This document shows, piece after piece, positions 17,847-25,601 of a DNA stretch of 64,000 nt; within the stretch, counting starts at the first letter, position 1, and every line of letters begins with the position of its first letter. This stretch comes from DASSUW01 sp963849695. Its GTDB lineage: Bacteria; Actinomycetota; Thermoleophilia; Solirubrobacterales; Solirubrobacteraceae. Where the stretch lies: assembly GCA_963849695.1 (NCBI GenBank), contig CAWKIT010000006.1, forward strand, positions 16,868-80,867, in the 5' to 3' direction. The translations under genes and the position numbers were made by a program. The notes beneath the pieces were generated by a model. It saw only the letters and a list, made by a program, of their open reading frames with translations, made no database searches and was not told the DNA's origin.

Positions 17847-18236
17847 ATGCAAACGACCTCCTCGACGCGGCCCGGCGACAGCGGGCATGCGACCGCCCCG
17901 TGGGGCATGCTGGCGGCGATCGACCTCCATGACTCCGACCGCGCGCGCCTGGCCGACCCGGACGTGATCCGCGCCTTCGTGCCGGCCGTGATCGACGCGA
18001 TCGGGATGCGCGCCCACGGCCCGCTCAGGCTCGACCGCTTCGGCGACGACGAGCTCGAAGGGTGGTCGGCGATGCAGTTCATCGAGACGAGCTCGATCAC
18101 GATTCACGCGGACGAGGTGTTCGGCCGCTGCTTCGTCGACGTGTTCTCCTGCCGGTCGTTCGACCCCGAGGTGGCCGCCGCGATCGCCGTCGCCCACTTC
18201 GGAGGCCGGCCGTCCGTGCGCGTGCTCGAGCGCTGA
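17847..18236 (+). CDS. S-adenosylmethionine decarboxylase (SpeD) homologue
   Basis: At 129 residues it has the size of a class 1b AdoMetDC proenzyme. The segment FIETSSITIHADE aligns with the self-cleavage region: by my alignment a Ser is at the pyruvoyl-forming position and the His five residues on is kept. CFVDVFSCRSFDPEVAAA matches the DVFxC strand with the catalytic Cys. The residue after the cleavage Ser is Ser rather than the usual His, and no other polyamine gene (speE, speA) is near. SpeD homologues are known to have been recruited as arginine or ornithine decarboxylases, so AdoMet should not be assumed as substrate. Confidence 0.8.
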   Translation: MQTTSSTRPGDSGHATAPWGMLAAIDLHDSDRARLADPDVIRAFVPAVIDAIGMRAHGPLRLDRFGDDELEGWSAMQFIETSSITIHADEVFGRCFVDVFSCRSFDPEVAAAIAVAHFGGRPSVRVLER

Positions 18237-18304
18237 CCGCGGTCAGCCCGCCGGCGCCTGCGCGCGGCCGTCTTGAGCCGCGGGCCCGGCGCGCCGGCGC
18301 TCAT

Positions 18305-18333
18305 GTCAGCGAGACGTCAGCGGGATGTCAGCG
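18305..18333 (+). promoter_or_regulatory. Triple direct repeat (GTCAGCG x3, 11-bp phase), copy A
   Basis: GTCAGCG begins at 18305, 18316 and 18327, exactly 11 bp apart, so the three sit on one face of the helix. It is followed by CCCTGGTCTG, which is also found after copy B. This is the architecture of OmpR/SARP winged-helix sites. It lies about 75 bp before the collagen-like gene. Confidence 0.7.
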
Positions 18334-18354
18334 GTCCCTGGTCTGATGCGCCCC

Positions 18355-18411
18355 ATGTCGAGCAGGGCGATGCAGGAGTGGATGAACCGATGCAAAGGGG
18401 TCCCGCGATGA
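18355..18411 (+). CDS. Possible 18-aa leader peptide (uORF) before collagen-like gene
   Basis: ATG-initiated frame reading MSSRAMQEWMNRCKGVPR. Its TGA overlaps the ATG of the collagen-like gene (ATGA). It starts 21 bp after copy A of the triple repeat; gene 21539 starts 20 bp after copy B. There is no ribosome site before the ATG, which fits a leaderless transcript. The collagen gene's own AAAGGGG site lies inside this frame, so translation of the leader could control it. Confidence 0.35.
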   Translation: MSSRAMQEWMNRCKGVPR

Positions 18412-19163
18412 GCAGGAAGATGGCGACGATGCTCGCGATTGCGCTCTCGCTGCTGGCCGGCGGCGCCGCCGCGACGTGGGCGGGCGGCGGGCAGCCTGCC
18501 GAGAAGCCTGCGATGCGCGTGATCCATGCCTGCCAGAACAAGGAGAACGGCCTGCTGCGGATCGTCACCCGGCGGCAGCGGTGCTGGATCGGCGAGCAGC
18601 GGCTGAAGTGGAACGTCCGCGGACGCGTCGGCCGCCGGGGGCCGCGCGGACTTCATGGCGACGCCGGTCCGCGGGGCCCGAGGGGCGAGGCCGGGGCGGC
18701 CGGGGTCACCGGGCCGGTCGGTCCGGGAGGGGCTCAGGGTCCGGAGGGTCCTCAGGGCGACGCCGGACTGCGAGGCCCTCAGGGCGACGCCGGGCCGCAG
18801 GGCCCGCCGGGCGACGCCGGGCCGCAGGGGCCGCGCGGTCCTGAAGGCCCCCCGGACCCGACAGCGGTCGACTTCATGTCGCTGGTGGGCGAGGACACCA
18901 ACAACGCGGCCAAGGGCCGCGACTTCGGAGATTGCGTGATCGGCGAGATCCAGCTCACCGCCGGTAGCATCACCGCGGGCGGGACTCCGGCCAACGGCCA
19001 GGTGCTGGCGATCGCCCCGAACACGTTGCTCTTCTCGCTGATCGGCACTACGTACGGCGGCAACGGCCGCACGACGTTCGCGCTCCCGGACCTGCGCGCC
19101 CTGGCGCCCGACCACATGACGTATTCGATCTGCGCCGAGGGGATCTATCCGTCGAGTGACTAG
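18408..19163 (+). CDS. Secreted collagen-like protein with phage-tail-collagen-type C-terminus
   Basis: The ATG at 18408 has AAAGGGG seven bases upstream; an ATG 18 bp earlier is possible. There is a signal peptide (MATMLAIALSLLAGGAAATWA), a Cys-containing head (HACQNKENGL, CWIGEQRLKW), then about 20 Gly-X-Y triplets such as GPQGPPGDAGPQ. The C-terminal domain has PANGQVLAI and the YGGNGRTTFALPDL signature of phage tail-collagen/Mdp-like domains, ending with a Cys. Probably a trimeric surface fibre. It is controlled by triple repeat copy A. The stop overlaps the 3' end of the GH15 remnant on the other strand. Confidence 0.85.
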   Translation: MSRKMATMLAIALSLLAGGAAATWAGGGQPAEKPAMRVIHACQNKENGLLRIVTRRQRCWIGEQRLKWNVRGRVGRRGPRGLHGDAGPRGPRGEAGAAGVTGPVGPGGAQGPEGPQGDAGLRGPQGDAGPQGPPGDAGPQGPRGPEGPPDPTAVDFMSLVGEDTNNAAKGRDFGDCVIGEIQLTAGSITAGGTPANGQVLAIAPNTLLFSLIGTTYGGNGRTTFALPDLRALAPDHMTYSICAEGIYPSSD

Positions 19164-19494
19164 ACCGCCGCCCGCGACGGCGGGCCGCTCTCCTGCGACC
19201 GGCCCTCGATCGGTGCCCGCTCCTCGCGGCTCAGCACCATCGCGCTGTTGACCAGACCGATGTGGCTGAACGCCTGCGGGAAGTTGCCGACCAGCCGCTC
19301 CGCCCGCGGGTCGTACTCCTCCGCCAGGGGCGATCTTCCAGCGGCCGTGGCTCTCGTCGCCGAGCAGCGCCGCGAAGCAGGCGCCTGAGTCGAAGCGCGG
19401 GAGGCAGCGCCAGTCGATCGAGCCGTCGCGTCCCCACCAGGGCCGCCGTCCTGCTGTCGCCGATCAGCGCGTAGTCCTCGATCCTCAGCGGCAC
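19160..19494 (-). pseudogene. Glycoside hydrolase family 15 remnant (internally deleted)
   Basis: The beginning, from GTG 19494, reads PLRIEDYALIGDSRTAALVG, and with one frame change SIDWRCLPRFDSGACFAALL, which is the N-terminus of GH15 glucoamylase/trehalase-type enzymes. The end reads YDPRAERLVGNFPQAFSHIG and LVNSA, their C-terminus. About 500 residues of the usual (alpha/alpha)6 barrel are missing between them, and there is also a frameshift. A large in-gene deletion has killed this enzyme. It starts eight bases after the upstream secreted-protein gene, so the two were once one operon. Confidence 0.8.
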
Positions 19495-19502
19495 ACTGCG
19501 GG

Positions 19503-20672
19503 CTATGCACAGCCCTCGATGAACCCCACCTCGCGCGCACGGCCGCCGCGGAAGCTCGTCACCTTCCCGGCGCGACCGGTCTCGAAGATCATCCGCCGGC
19601 GGCCGCCGACGATCAGGTACCGGCCTCGCGGGACGTACGGATGCGGCCGGGCGCGGACCCCGCGGTAGCGGCGGCGGACCTTGCGCGCGCTGTCGCCGAT
19701 GCGGATGCCGCGCGAGCTGCGCCAGCGGCCGCGGTAGGCCTCGACGCGCGCGAGCCGGCCGCGGGCGACCATCAGCGACAGTCCCTTCGGGGCGCCCCGG
19801 AGCCGCCATAGCCGGCACGACGGGTGCTCGCCGTACACGAGCACCATCGCCCGGCCGGTGACCCGCTCCACCGCGGCCTGGCTCATGCCGATCCGCACCG
19901 GCCCCAGCCCGCGCGGACCGAGCCGCCAGCGCAGCATGCGCGAGGTCTTCACCGGCGGGCGGACGACCTCTGCCGATTCGGCCGCCCGCGCCGCGACCGC
20001 CGAGCCCGCCGTCACATACGCGCACAGCCGCACCCGGCCGAGGCGGCGATACCGCACCGGCACCGTGAGCCCGCCCGTCGCCGGCGGTGCGGCGCCGTCG
20101 ACCAGCACCCGACCCGCCTGGCCGCCCGGCGCGGCCGGGCACGGCGAACGGGTCTCGAGCAGGTGCAGCCGGTCGGCGGCCGGGCTGGAGCCCGCCCGGT
20201 AGCGCAGCCGGACTTCGATCTGCCTGCCGGCGAACAGCTTCGCGGGCAGGCCGATGGCCACCGACGGCGCCCCCGACGGCGCCCGGACGGTGAAGGAGCG
20301 GACCGGCCCCAAGACCGGGGCGGGGTCGTCGGGGCTCGCGAGGTAGGAGGCCTGCCAGTAGTAGGTCCCAGGGTCCTCCTGCTGGTCGAAGAGCAGCGTG
20401 AGCGCGGTGCCCTCGTAGCGGCCGGGGGCCTCCTCCAACAGGGTGACGAAGTCGGCGAACACGGTCAGCGCGGGATCGCGCGCGACGTCGGCGGTGAGGA
20501 AGTCCAGCCCGGGCGGCGCCTCGACCACGAGCGGCACACCGCCGGCCTCGACGGTCGCCCACTCGAATACCCGGCCGTCCGCCGGCGAGACCGGCACCGG
20601 CGCCTGCGCGGCGGCGGCGGACGGCACGCTCAAGACCCCGATCACAGCTACGGAGACGAGCATCCTGAACAT
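19503..20672 (-). CDS. Secreted protein of unknown function
   Basis: Signal peptide FRMLVSVAVIGVLSVPSAAAAQA at the N-terminus. Residues 30-115 resemble a fibronectin/Ig-like domain (PVSPADGRVFEWATVEAG, GTYYWQASYL). The middle has a Cys pair and the C-terminal third contains two related segments, LGPVRIGMSQAAVERVTG and RGIRIGDSARKVRRRYRG, a repeat seen in secreted actinobacterial proteins where RIGxS precedes a helix. The end is basic with one Cys. No catalytic motif. Divergent from the NAGPA-like gene, with 65 bp between the starts. Confidence 0.75.
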   Translation of the reverse strand: MFRMLVSVAVIGVLSVPSAAAAQAPVPVSPADGRVFEWATVEAGGVPLVVEAPPGLDFLTADVARDPALTVFADFVTLLEEAPGRYEGTALTLLFDQQEDPGTYYWQASYLASPDDPAPVLGPVRSFTVRAPSGAPSVAIGLPAKLFAGRQIEVRLRYRAGSSPAADRLHLLETRSPCPAAPGGQAGRVLVDGAAPPATGGLTVPVRYRRLGRVRLCAYVTAGSAVAARAAESAEVVRPPVKTSRMLRWRLGPRGLGPVRIGMSQAAVERVTGRAMVLVYGEHPSCRLWRLRGAPKGLSLMVARGRLARVEAYRGRWRSSRGIRIGDSARKVRRRYRGVRARPHPYVPRGRYLIVGGRRRMIFETGRAGKVTSFRGGRAREVGFIEGCA

Positions 20673-20737
20673 GCCGCGACCAGGCTACCTGCGCCGCGAG
20701 CCTCCCGCTCCCGGTCGATTCAGGTTCAATCCCGTCC

Positions 20738-21481
20738 GTGCTCGACGGCGTGACGTATGAGCTCCTGCGTTTCCGTACCCGCGACGGCGACGAGACGACC
20801 GTGTACCTCACGCGTCACCCGCGGGCGACGACGCGGCCGGCGCTCGTGTGCTTCCCGACCCCGACGCGCCTCGACCAGTGGTGCGCCGCCGAGGGGCATC
20901 CCGAGGCGATCGTCGCGGGGTTCTTCGTGCGCGATCCGTACCGCCCGCTCGGCGAGGTCCGGATCGGCGGCTCATCCGTCGAGCACGAGCCGATCGCGCC
21001 GCCGTGGGCCGAGCACCGCGCGTGCGTGCACATCGACGGTTCGGTCCGGCTCGCGCCGCGCGGCCAGCTCGCCGACGAGCCCGCCGGGGACCTGGTGCAG
21101 GCCGGGCCGATGCTGGTGCGCGACGGCCGCTCGGTTATCGACGGCGACGATCGCGAGGGCTTCTCCGGCGGGGCGACCCAGTTCGACTCCGACATCACCG
21201 CCGGGCGCTATCCGCGCTGCGCGCTCGGCGTCTCGGACGACGAGCTGCTGGCCGTGTGCTGCGACGGGCGCCGGTCCGGCGTCGACGCCGGCCTCGAGCT
21301 GGCCGAGCTCGCGCGTCTGCTCGTGTCGTTCGGGGCGCGCGAGGCGATCAACCTCGACGGCGGCGGATCGGCGACGCTCGTCCATCGAGGACACCTGCTG
21401 AACCGGCCGTACTCGAACGAGGACCAGCCGGCGCCCGAGTCGCGCCCGGTCGTCACCGCGCTGCTGTTCGAACCCGCCTGA
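20738..21481 (+). CDS. Phosphodiester glycosidase (NAGPA/DUF2233) family protein
   Basis: The core of the NAGPA domain is visible: VAGFFVRDPYRPLGEV, LVQAGPMLVRDGRSV, YPRCALGVSDDELLAVCCDG and the signature REAINLDGGGSATLVHRG near the C-terminus. The family hydrolyses or binds sugar phosphodiesters such as those in polymeric cell-surface glycans. No signal peptide is visible from this GTG, so it may be cytoplasmic or exported another way. About 57 bp separate it from the P-domain gene, which has its own promoter repeats. Confidence 0.82.
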   Translation: MLDGVTYELLRFRTRDGDETTVYLTRHPRATTRPALVCFPTPTRLDQWCAAEGHPEAIVAGFFVRDPYRPLGEVRIGGSSVEHEPIAPPWAEHRACVHIDGSVRLAPRGQLADEPAGDLVQAGPMLVRDGRSVIDGDDREGFSGGATQFDSDITAGRYPRCALGVSDDELLAVCCDGRRSGVDAGLELAELARLLVSFGAREAINLDGGGSATLVHRGHLLNRPYSNEDQPAPESRPVVTALLFEPA

Positions 21482-21489
21482 GCGAGCGC

Positions 21490-21518
21490 GTCAGCGAAAC
21501 GTCAGCGAAACGTCAGCG
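21490..21518 (+). promoter_or_regulatory. Triple direct repeat (GTCAGCG x3, 11-bp phase), copy B
   Basis: GTCAGCG begins at 21490, 21501 and 21512. The last repeat ends 20 bp before the ATG of the P-domain gene and is followed by CCCCTGGTCTG, matching copy A. No ribosome site lies between, which suggests a leaderless transcript starting at or very near the ATG. Confidence 0.7.
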
Positions 21519-21538
21519 GCCCCTGGTCTGGTTGACCC

Positions 21539-23326
21539 ATGGAACGCTCCCTCCTCACCTCAGTCGTCGTACTCGTCATGCTCGCGGTCGCCTCGAGCGC
21601 TCAAGCGGTCGCTCCACCGGCACCGCCAGGCTGCGGCACGGCAGTGACGACATCTCGAGGGAACGCCACGCCGACGGCGATCCCCACGGGCCCGGCGGTC
21701 GTGCCCTCGACGATCGAGGTCGCGGGCGCGGGCGCGTACCTGACGGACCTCGACCTGATCACGAACATAACGCACACGTTCGCTGCCGACCTCGACATCA
21801 CGCTCCGGTCGCCGGCGGGCACCGTCGCCACCATCACCACCGACAACGGCGGCAGCAACAACGACGTCTTCGCCGGCACCACCTTCGACGACCAGGCCAA
21901 CCCCGGAGGCCAGGTCCCCTACGCCACCAACAACGGCCTCACCACCGACAACGCCTACGCCAACAACCAGGTCGCCACCCCGCTCGAGCCGGAAGAGGCG
22001 CTCGCCGTCTTCAGCGGCGAGAACCCGAACGGCACCTGGACGCTCACGATCAGCGACGACCTCGCCGGCGACGGCGGCACGCTCCAGAGCTGGCAGCTCG
22101 ACATCCAGAGCCTGTCTGGAGCCCCCGAGGCGAGCCCCGCGTCGTACGCGAGCAGCACGCCGACGGCGATCCCCACGGGCCCGGCGGTCGTGACCTCGAC
22201 GATCGAGGTCGCGGGCGCGGGCGCGTACCTGACGGACCTCGACCTGATCACGAACATAACGCACACGTTCGCTGCCGACCTCGACATCACGCTCCGGTCG
22301 CCGGCAGGCACCGTCGCCACCATCACCACCGACAACGGCGCCGGCAACGACAACGTCTTCGCCGGCACCACCTTCGACGACCAGGCCAACCCCGGAGGCC
22401 AGGTCCCCTACGCCACCAACAACGGCCTCACCACCGACAACGCCTACGCCAACAACCAGGTCGCCACCCCGCTCGAGCCGGAAGAGGCGCTCGCCGTCTT
22501 CAGCGGCGAGAACCCGAACGGCACCTGGACGCTCACGATCAGCGACGACCTCGCCGGCGACGGCGGCACGCTCCAGAGCTGGTCTCTCGACCTGACGACA
22601 GGCGCGTGCCCGGCGCCGCCGGAAGCGCCGCCGGAAGCTACCCCGGCGCCGCCGGACGCTACCGCGGTGCCGCCCGCCACCGCGCCCGCGACCACAGGTG
22701 ACCCGGCGCCGCAACCGGCCGGCGGGACGCTCCAGGTGAAAGCCGCCCGCCTGTCGGTGTTCGCTCCGACCGCCGGCGCGCGCTGCCTCGGCGCGAACGG
22801 CGCCTGCCATGTCCGGGTGCTGGCCGGCGGCCGCGTCATCGCCCGTGGGACCGCGAACGCAAGGAACGTGCCGCTACGCCTCACCCGTTCCGGACGGAAG
22901 CTGCTCGAGCGCCGGTTCGGCGGCGTGACCGCCAGGGTCGTGGCGACCGACGCAACCCGCCGCGCGAGGACACGGACGCGGGCGATCCTGGCGGTCGAGC
23001 GGATCACCACCCCGCCCGGCTCGTGGGTCGCCGGCCGTGCCGAGCTCACGGCGGTCGGCCGTCGGTTCGTGCGCAGCCTGCGCGCCCGGATGGTCCGCGT
23101 CACCGGCCTGCGCTGCGACGGTCACGTCGCGCGGCCCGACGGCGAGCGGCGGCCCGAGTCCGCGATGGCGCTCAGCCGCGCCCGCGCGGCGGTCGTGTGC
23201 GGCAAGGAGGGCAAGCTGGTCGCGCACGGCAACGAGAACCCGATCGCGAGCAACGCCGGCGACAAGGGCCGCGCGCAGAATCGCCGGGTCGAGGTCACGG
23301 TGCGCCATACCGAAGCCAAGCGGTGA
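21539..23326 (+). CDS. Exported protein with two proprotein-convertase P domains and OmpA-like C-terminus
   Basis: Signal peptide (SLLTSVVVLVMLAVASSAQA), then two nearly identical P/Homo-B domains (about residues 45-185 and 205-350; AADLDITLRSPAGT, NPNGTWTLTISDD), a Pro/Ala/Thr-rich linker around residues 360-395, and a C-terminal region ending DKGRAQNRRVEVTVR, the end of an OmpA/MotB-type peptidoglycan-binding domain. P domains normally sit behind a subtilisin-type protease; there is no protease here, so it is probably a structural or adhesive cell-wall protein. The second P domain arose by recent in-frame duplication. Driven by triple repeat copy B. Confidence 0.85.
   Translation: MERSLLTSVVVLVMLAVASSAQAVAPPAPPGCGTAVTTSRGNATPTAIPTGPAVVPSTIEVAGAGAYLTDLDLITNITHTFAADLDITLRSPAGTVATITTDNGGSNNDVFAGTTFDDQANPGGQVPYATNNGLTTDNAYANNQVATPLEPEEALAVFSGENPNGTWTLTISDDLAGDGGTLQSWQLDIQSLSGAPEASPASYASSTPTAIPTGPAVVTSTIEVAGAGAYLTDLDLITNITHTFAADLDITLRSPAGTVATITTDNGAGNDNVFAGTTFDDQANPGGQVPYATNNGLTTDNAYANNQVATPLEPEEALAVFSGENPNGTWTLTISDDLAGDGGTLQSWSLDLTTGACPAPPEAPPEATPAPPDATAVPPATAPATTGDPAPQPAGGTLQVKAARLSVFAPTAGARCLGANGACHVRVLAGGRVIARGTANARNVPLRLTRSGRKLLERRFGGVTARVVATDATRRARTRTRAILAVERITTPPGSWVAGRAELTAVGRRFVRSLRARMVRVTGLRCDGHVARPDGERRPESAMALSRARAAVVCGKEGKLVAHGNENPIASNAGDKGRAQNRRVEVTVRHTEAKR
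21667..22582 (+). repeat. 427-bp direct repeat, offset 489 bp, inside the P-domain gene
   Basis: Bases 21667-22093 and 22156-22582 are almost identical; I see only a handful of differences, for example GGCGGCAGCAACAAC against GGCGCCGGCAACGAC. The 489-bp period equals 163 codons, so the frame is kept. The low divergence at silent sites means the duplication is recent or maintained by gene conversion. Confidence 0.95.
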
Positions 23327-23357
23327 CGACCACGGCGGCCGCAGCCGGCTCCGCGCC

Positions 23358-25601
23358 CTAGAGCAGCCCGAACGCGTGGGCGGCGGTGACGGCTTCGGCA
23401 CGGGTCGTGGCGCCGAGCTTGCGCCGGATCCGCCGCACGTGAGCGCGGACCATCTCGAGAGGGAACTCGAGGCGGTCCGCGATCTCGCGGACCGTGAGAG
23501 CGGTCGGCAGCAGCTCGAGGACGCTGATCTCGGCGACGGTGAGAGTGGCATCGATCGGCCTCGGCGGGGGCGGAGCCGGCAGCTCTGCGATCTCGCTCTC
23601 GAGCGCGTCGATCAATTTGACGAAGCCGGGCACCAGCGCGCCGCCGACCGCGGCGCGGGCGGCTTCGAGCGCGTCGATCGCGCCGCCTGCGTCGCCCACG
23701 CGGGTGCGGCACCGGCCGAGCCACAAGACCGCATGCGCGATCTCGATCCGGTCCGCGCCGCGCCTGGCGAGCGTCGCGGCGTGCTCGAGCCGCTCCTCGG
23801 CGGCCTCCAGGTCGCCGCGCGCCAGCAGCACGATGCCCAGCGCGACGTACGCGAGCTCGGTGGGTGGATGCTCGGTCTGCCCGCGCGCCTCGGTGATGGA
23901 CAGCGACTCCTTGACGAGCCGCTCGGCGACGTCGATCTCGCCGCGGGCGGCGTGCGCGACCGCCAGCATCGCCATCGCGTACACGCGGCGTACGTCCATC
24001 TCGCCCGGCGGGACTTCATCGAGATAGTCCCGCAGCCGCGTCTCGGCCTCGCGGCCCGCGCCGGTCCAGAACAGGGCGACCGCGAGGAAGTAGGAGTCGC
24101 TGGGCGCCTCCGGCGAGCTCGGAGGTCGTACCCTGACCGCCGCTCGGGCCAGGCGCACCGCTTCGCCCACGTCACACTGGGAGAGCCGGGTCATCGCCCG
24201 CTGGCGCGCGACCCCCGCCGTCAGCTCGGCGCGCTCGTGAGCGTCCGGGCTGTCGCGCGCCGCCCGCTCGGCCAGCTGGAGCCACGGCTCGACCTCCTCG
24301 GCGGGCCGCCCCATGGCGCGCGACACACCGCCGCGCGCGAGCGCCAGGTCCGGGTACTCGGCGATCGTGGCCGGCGGCAGCCGGTCGATCCAGCCGATCG
24401 CGTCGTTCGCCTTCCCGTCGCTGTACAGCGCCAGCCAGTTCTTGCGCAGCGTGTCCGCGGCGACGTGCATGTCGCCGGCGCTGATGGCATGCTCGATCGT
24501 GCCGTGCACGTCGCCGCGGTCGGCGAACCAGGCGCTCGCCCGGCGGTGCAGGTCGGCGACGCGCTCGGGCGCGTAGCGCTCGAGCTGACGCAGCAGCATG
24601 GCCCGGAACAGCGTGTGGTATCGGAACCAGCGCCGCGCGACGTCGAGCGGGACCACGAACAGGTTGCTGCGTTCGAGCTCGAGCAGCATGTCGGCGCTGT
24701 CGCGGCGCTCGAGCACGGCGTCGCAGAGCTGGCTCGAGAGCCGCTCGAGCACGGCGCTCCGCATGAGGAAGTCCCGCATCTCCGGCGTCTGCCGGAGGAC
24801 GACCTCGTCCCACAGGTAGTCGACGAGGAAGCGGTCGTCGACCGGCATCCCGGCCAGGAAGGCGGCGCGGTCGCCGGTCTCCCGCAGCGACAGCGCGGCG
24901 AGGTTCAGCCCGGCCACCCAGCCCTCGGTCCGGCGGTAGAGACCCGTCAGCTCCTCCGGCGCGAGGCCGAGCTCGTGCGCGCCGTTGAGCAGCGCCGTGA
25001 CCTCGGACTCGCTGAAGCGCAGCGTCTCGGCCCGGAGCTCGTTGAGCTCTCCACGCGCCCGCAACCGACCGAGGGGCAACGGCGGGACGGACCGCGCCGC
25101 GAGGACGACGTGCACGTCCGGCCCGAGCCGCTCGAGCAGGTAGCGCACGCCCTCGTGGACGTCCTCGTCCTCGATGACGTGGTAGTCGTCGAGCACGATC
25201 ACGAGCGGCTGCGCCACCGTCGTGAGCTCGTTGACGAGGACGGGAAGCACCTCGTCCGCGATCGAGACGCCGGGGCCGCGCAGCCGGCGCGCCGCGGTGT
25301 CGGTCAGCTCCGGAGCTGCGCGCTCGGCGGCGGCGACCACGTAGCTCCAGAACCGAGTCGGGTCGTCGTCGCCCTCGTCGAGCGACACCCACGCGAACCG
25401 CGCCGGGCTGGCGGCCGCCCACTCGGTGAGGACGCTCGTCTTGCCGAAGCCCGTCGGCGCCGCGACGACGGTCGCCCGGCCGGCACGCCCGGCCTCGAGC
25501 GCCGCGATCAGCTCCGGCCGCGGGACCAGCCCGCTGCGATGCTCGGGTACGAGCACCTTGGTGGCGACGGCCACGAACTCGCCGCCTGGCTGCACCCTCA
25601 C
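23358..25601 (-). CDS. MalT-like LuxR-family transcriptional regulator (LAL-type)
   Basis: 747 residues from a GTG that overlaps the TGA of the BTAD gene (GTGA), which is why I prefer it over longer starts. N-terminal STAND ATPase: LVPRPELIAALEAG, Walker A AAPTGFGKTSV near residue 50, VIVLDDYHVIEDEDV (Walker B). There is a winged-helix/TPR centre with WFRYHTLFRAMLLRQL, then a C-terminal LuxR HTH (LTVAEISVLELLPTALTVREIADRLEFPLEMVRAHVRRI). It should bind DNA on ATP- and ligand-driven activation. The coupling with a second large STAND regulator is unusual. Confidence 0.9.
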   Translation of the reverse strand: MRVQPGGEFVAVATKVLVPEHRSGLVPRPELIAALEAGRAGRATVVAAPTGFGKTSVLTEWAAASPARFAWVSLDEGDDDPTRFWSYVVAAAERAAPELTDTAARRLRGPGVSIADEVLPVLVNELTTVAQPLVIVLDDYHVIEDEDVHEGVRYLLERLGPDVHVVLAARSVPPLPLGRLRARGELNELRAETLRFSESEVTALLNGAHELGLAPEELTGLYRRTEGWVAGLNLAALSLRETGDRAAFLAGMPVDDRFLVDYLWDEVVLRQTPEMRDFLMRSAVLERLSSQLCDAVLERRDSADMLLELERSNLFVVPLDVARRWFRYHTLFRAMLLRQLERYAPERVADLHRRASAWFADRGDVHGTIEHAISAGDMHVAADTLRKNWLALYSDGKANDAIGWIDRLPPATIAEYPDLALARGGVSRAMGRPAEEVEPWLQLAERAARDSPDAHERAELTAGVARQRAMTRLSQCDVGEAVRLARAAVRVRPPSSPEAPSDSYFLAVALFWTGAGREAETRLRDYLDEVPPGEMDVRRVYAMAMLAVAHAARGEIDVAERLVKESLSITEARGQTEHPPTELAYVALGIVLLARGDLEAAEERLEHAATLARRGADRIEIAHAVLWLGRCRTRVGDAGGAIDALEAARAAVGGALVPGFVKLIDALESEIAELPAPPPPRPIDATLTVAEISVLELLPTALTVREIADRLEFPLEMVRAHVRRIRRKLGATTRAEAVTAAHAFGLL

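Noticed and set aside
18640..18860. Short repeats that could suggest a CRISPR array or minisatellite
   Set aside because: They are in frame and encode Gly-X-Y triplets of the collagen-like protein, with a 9-bp codon period and no spacer structure.
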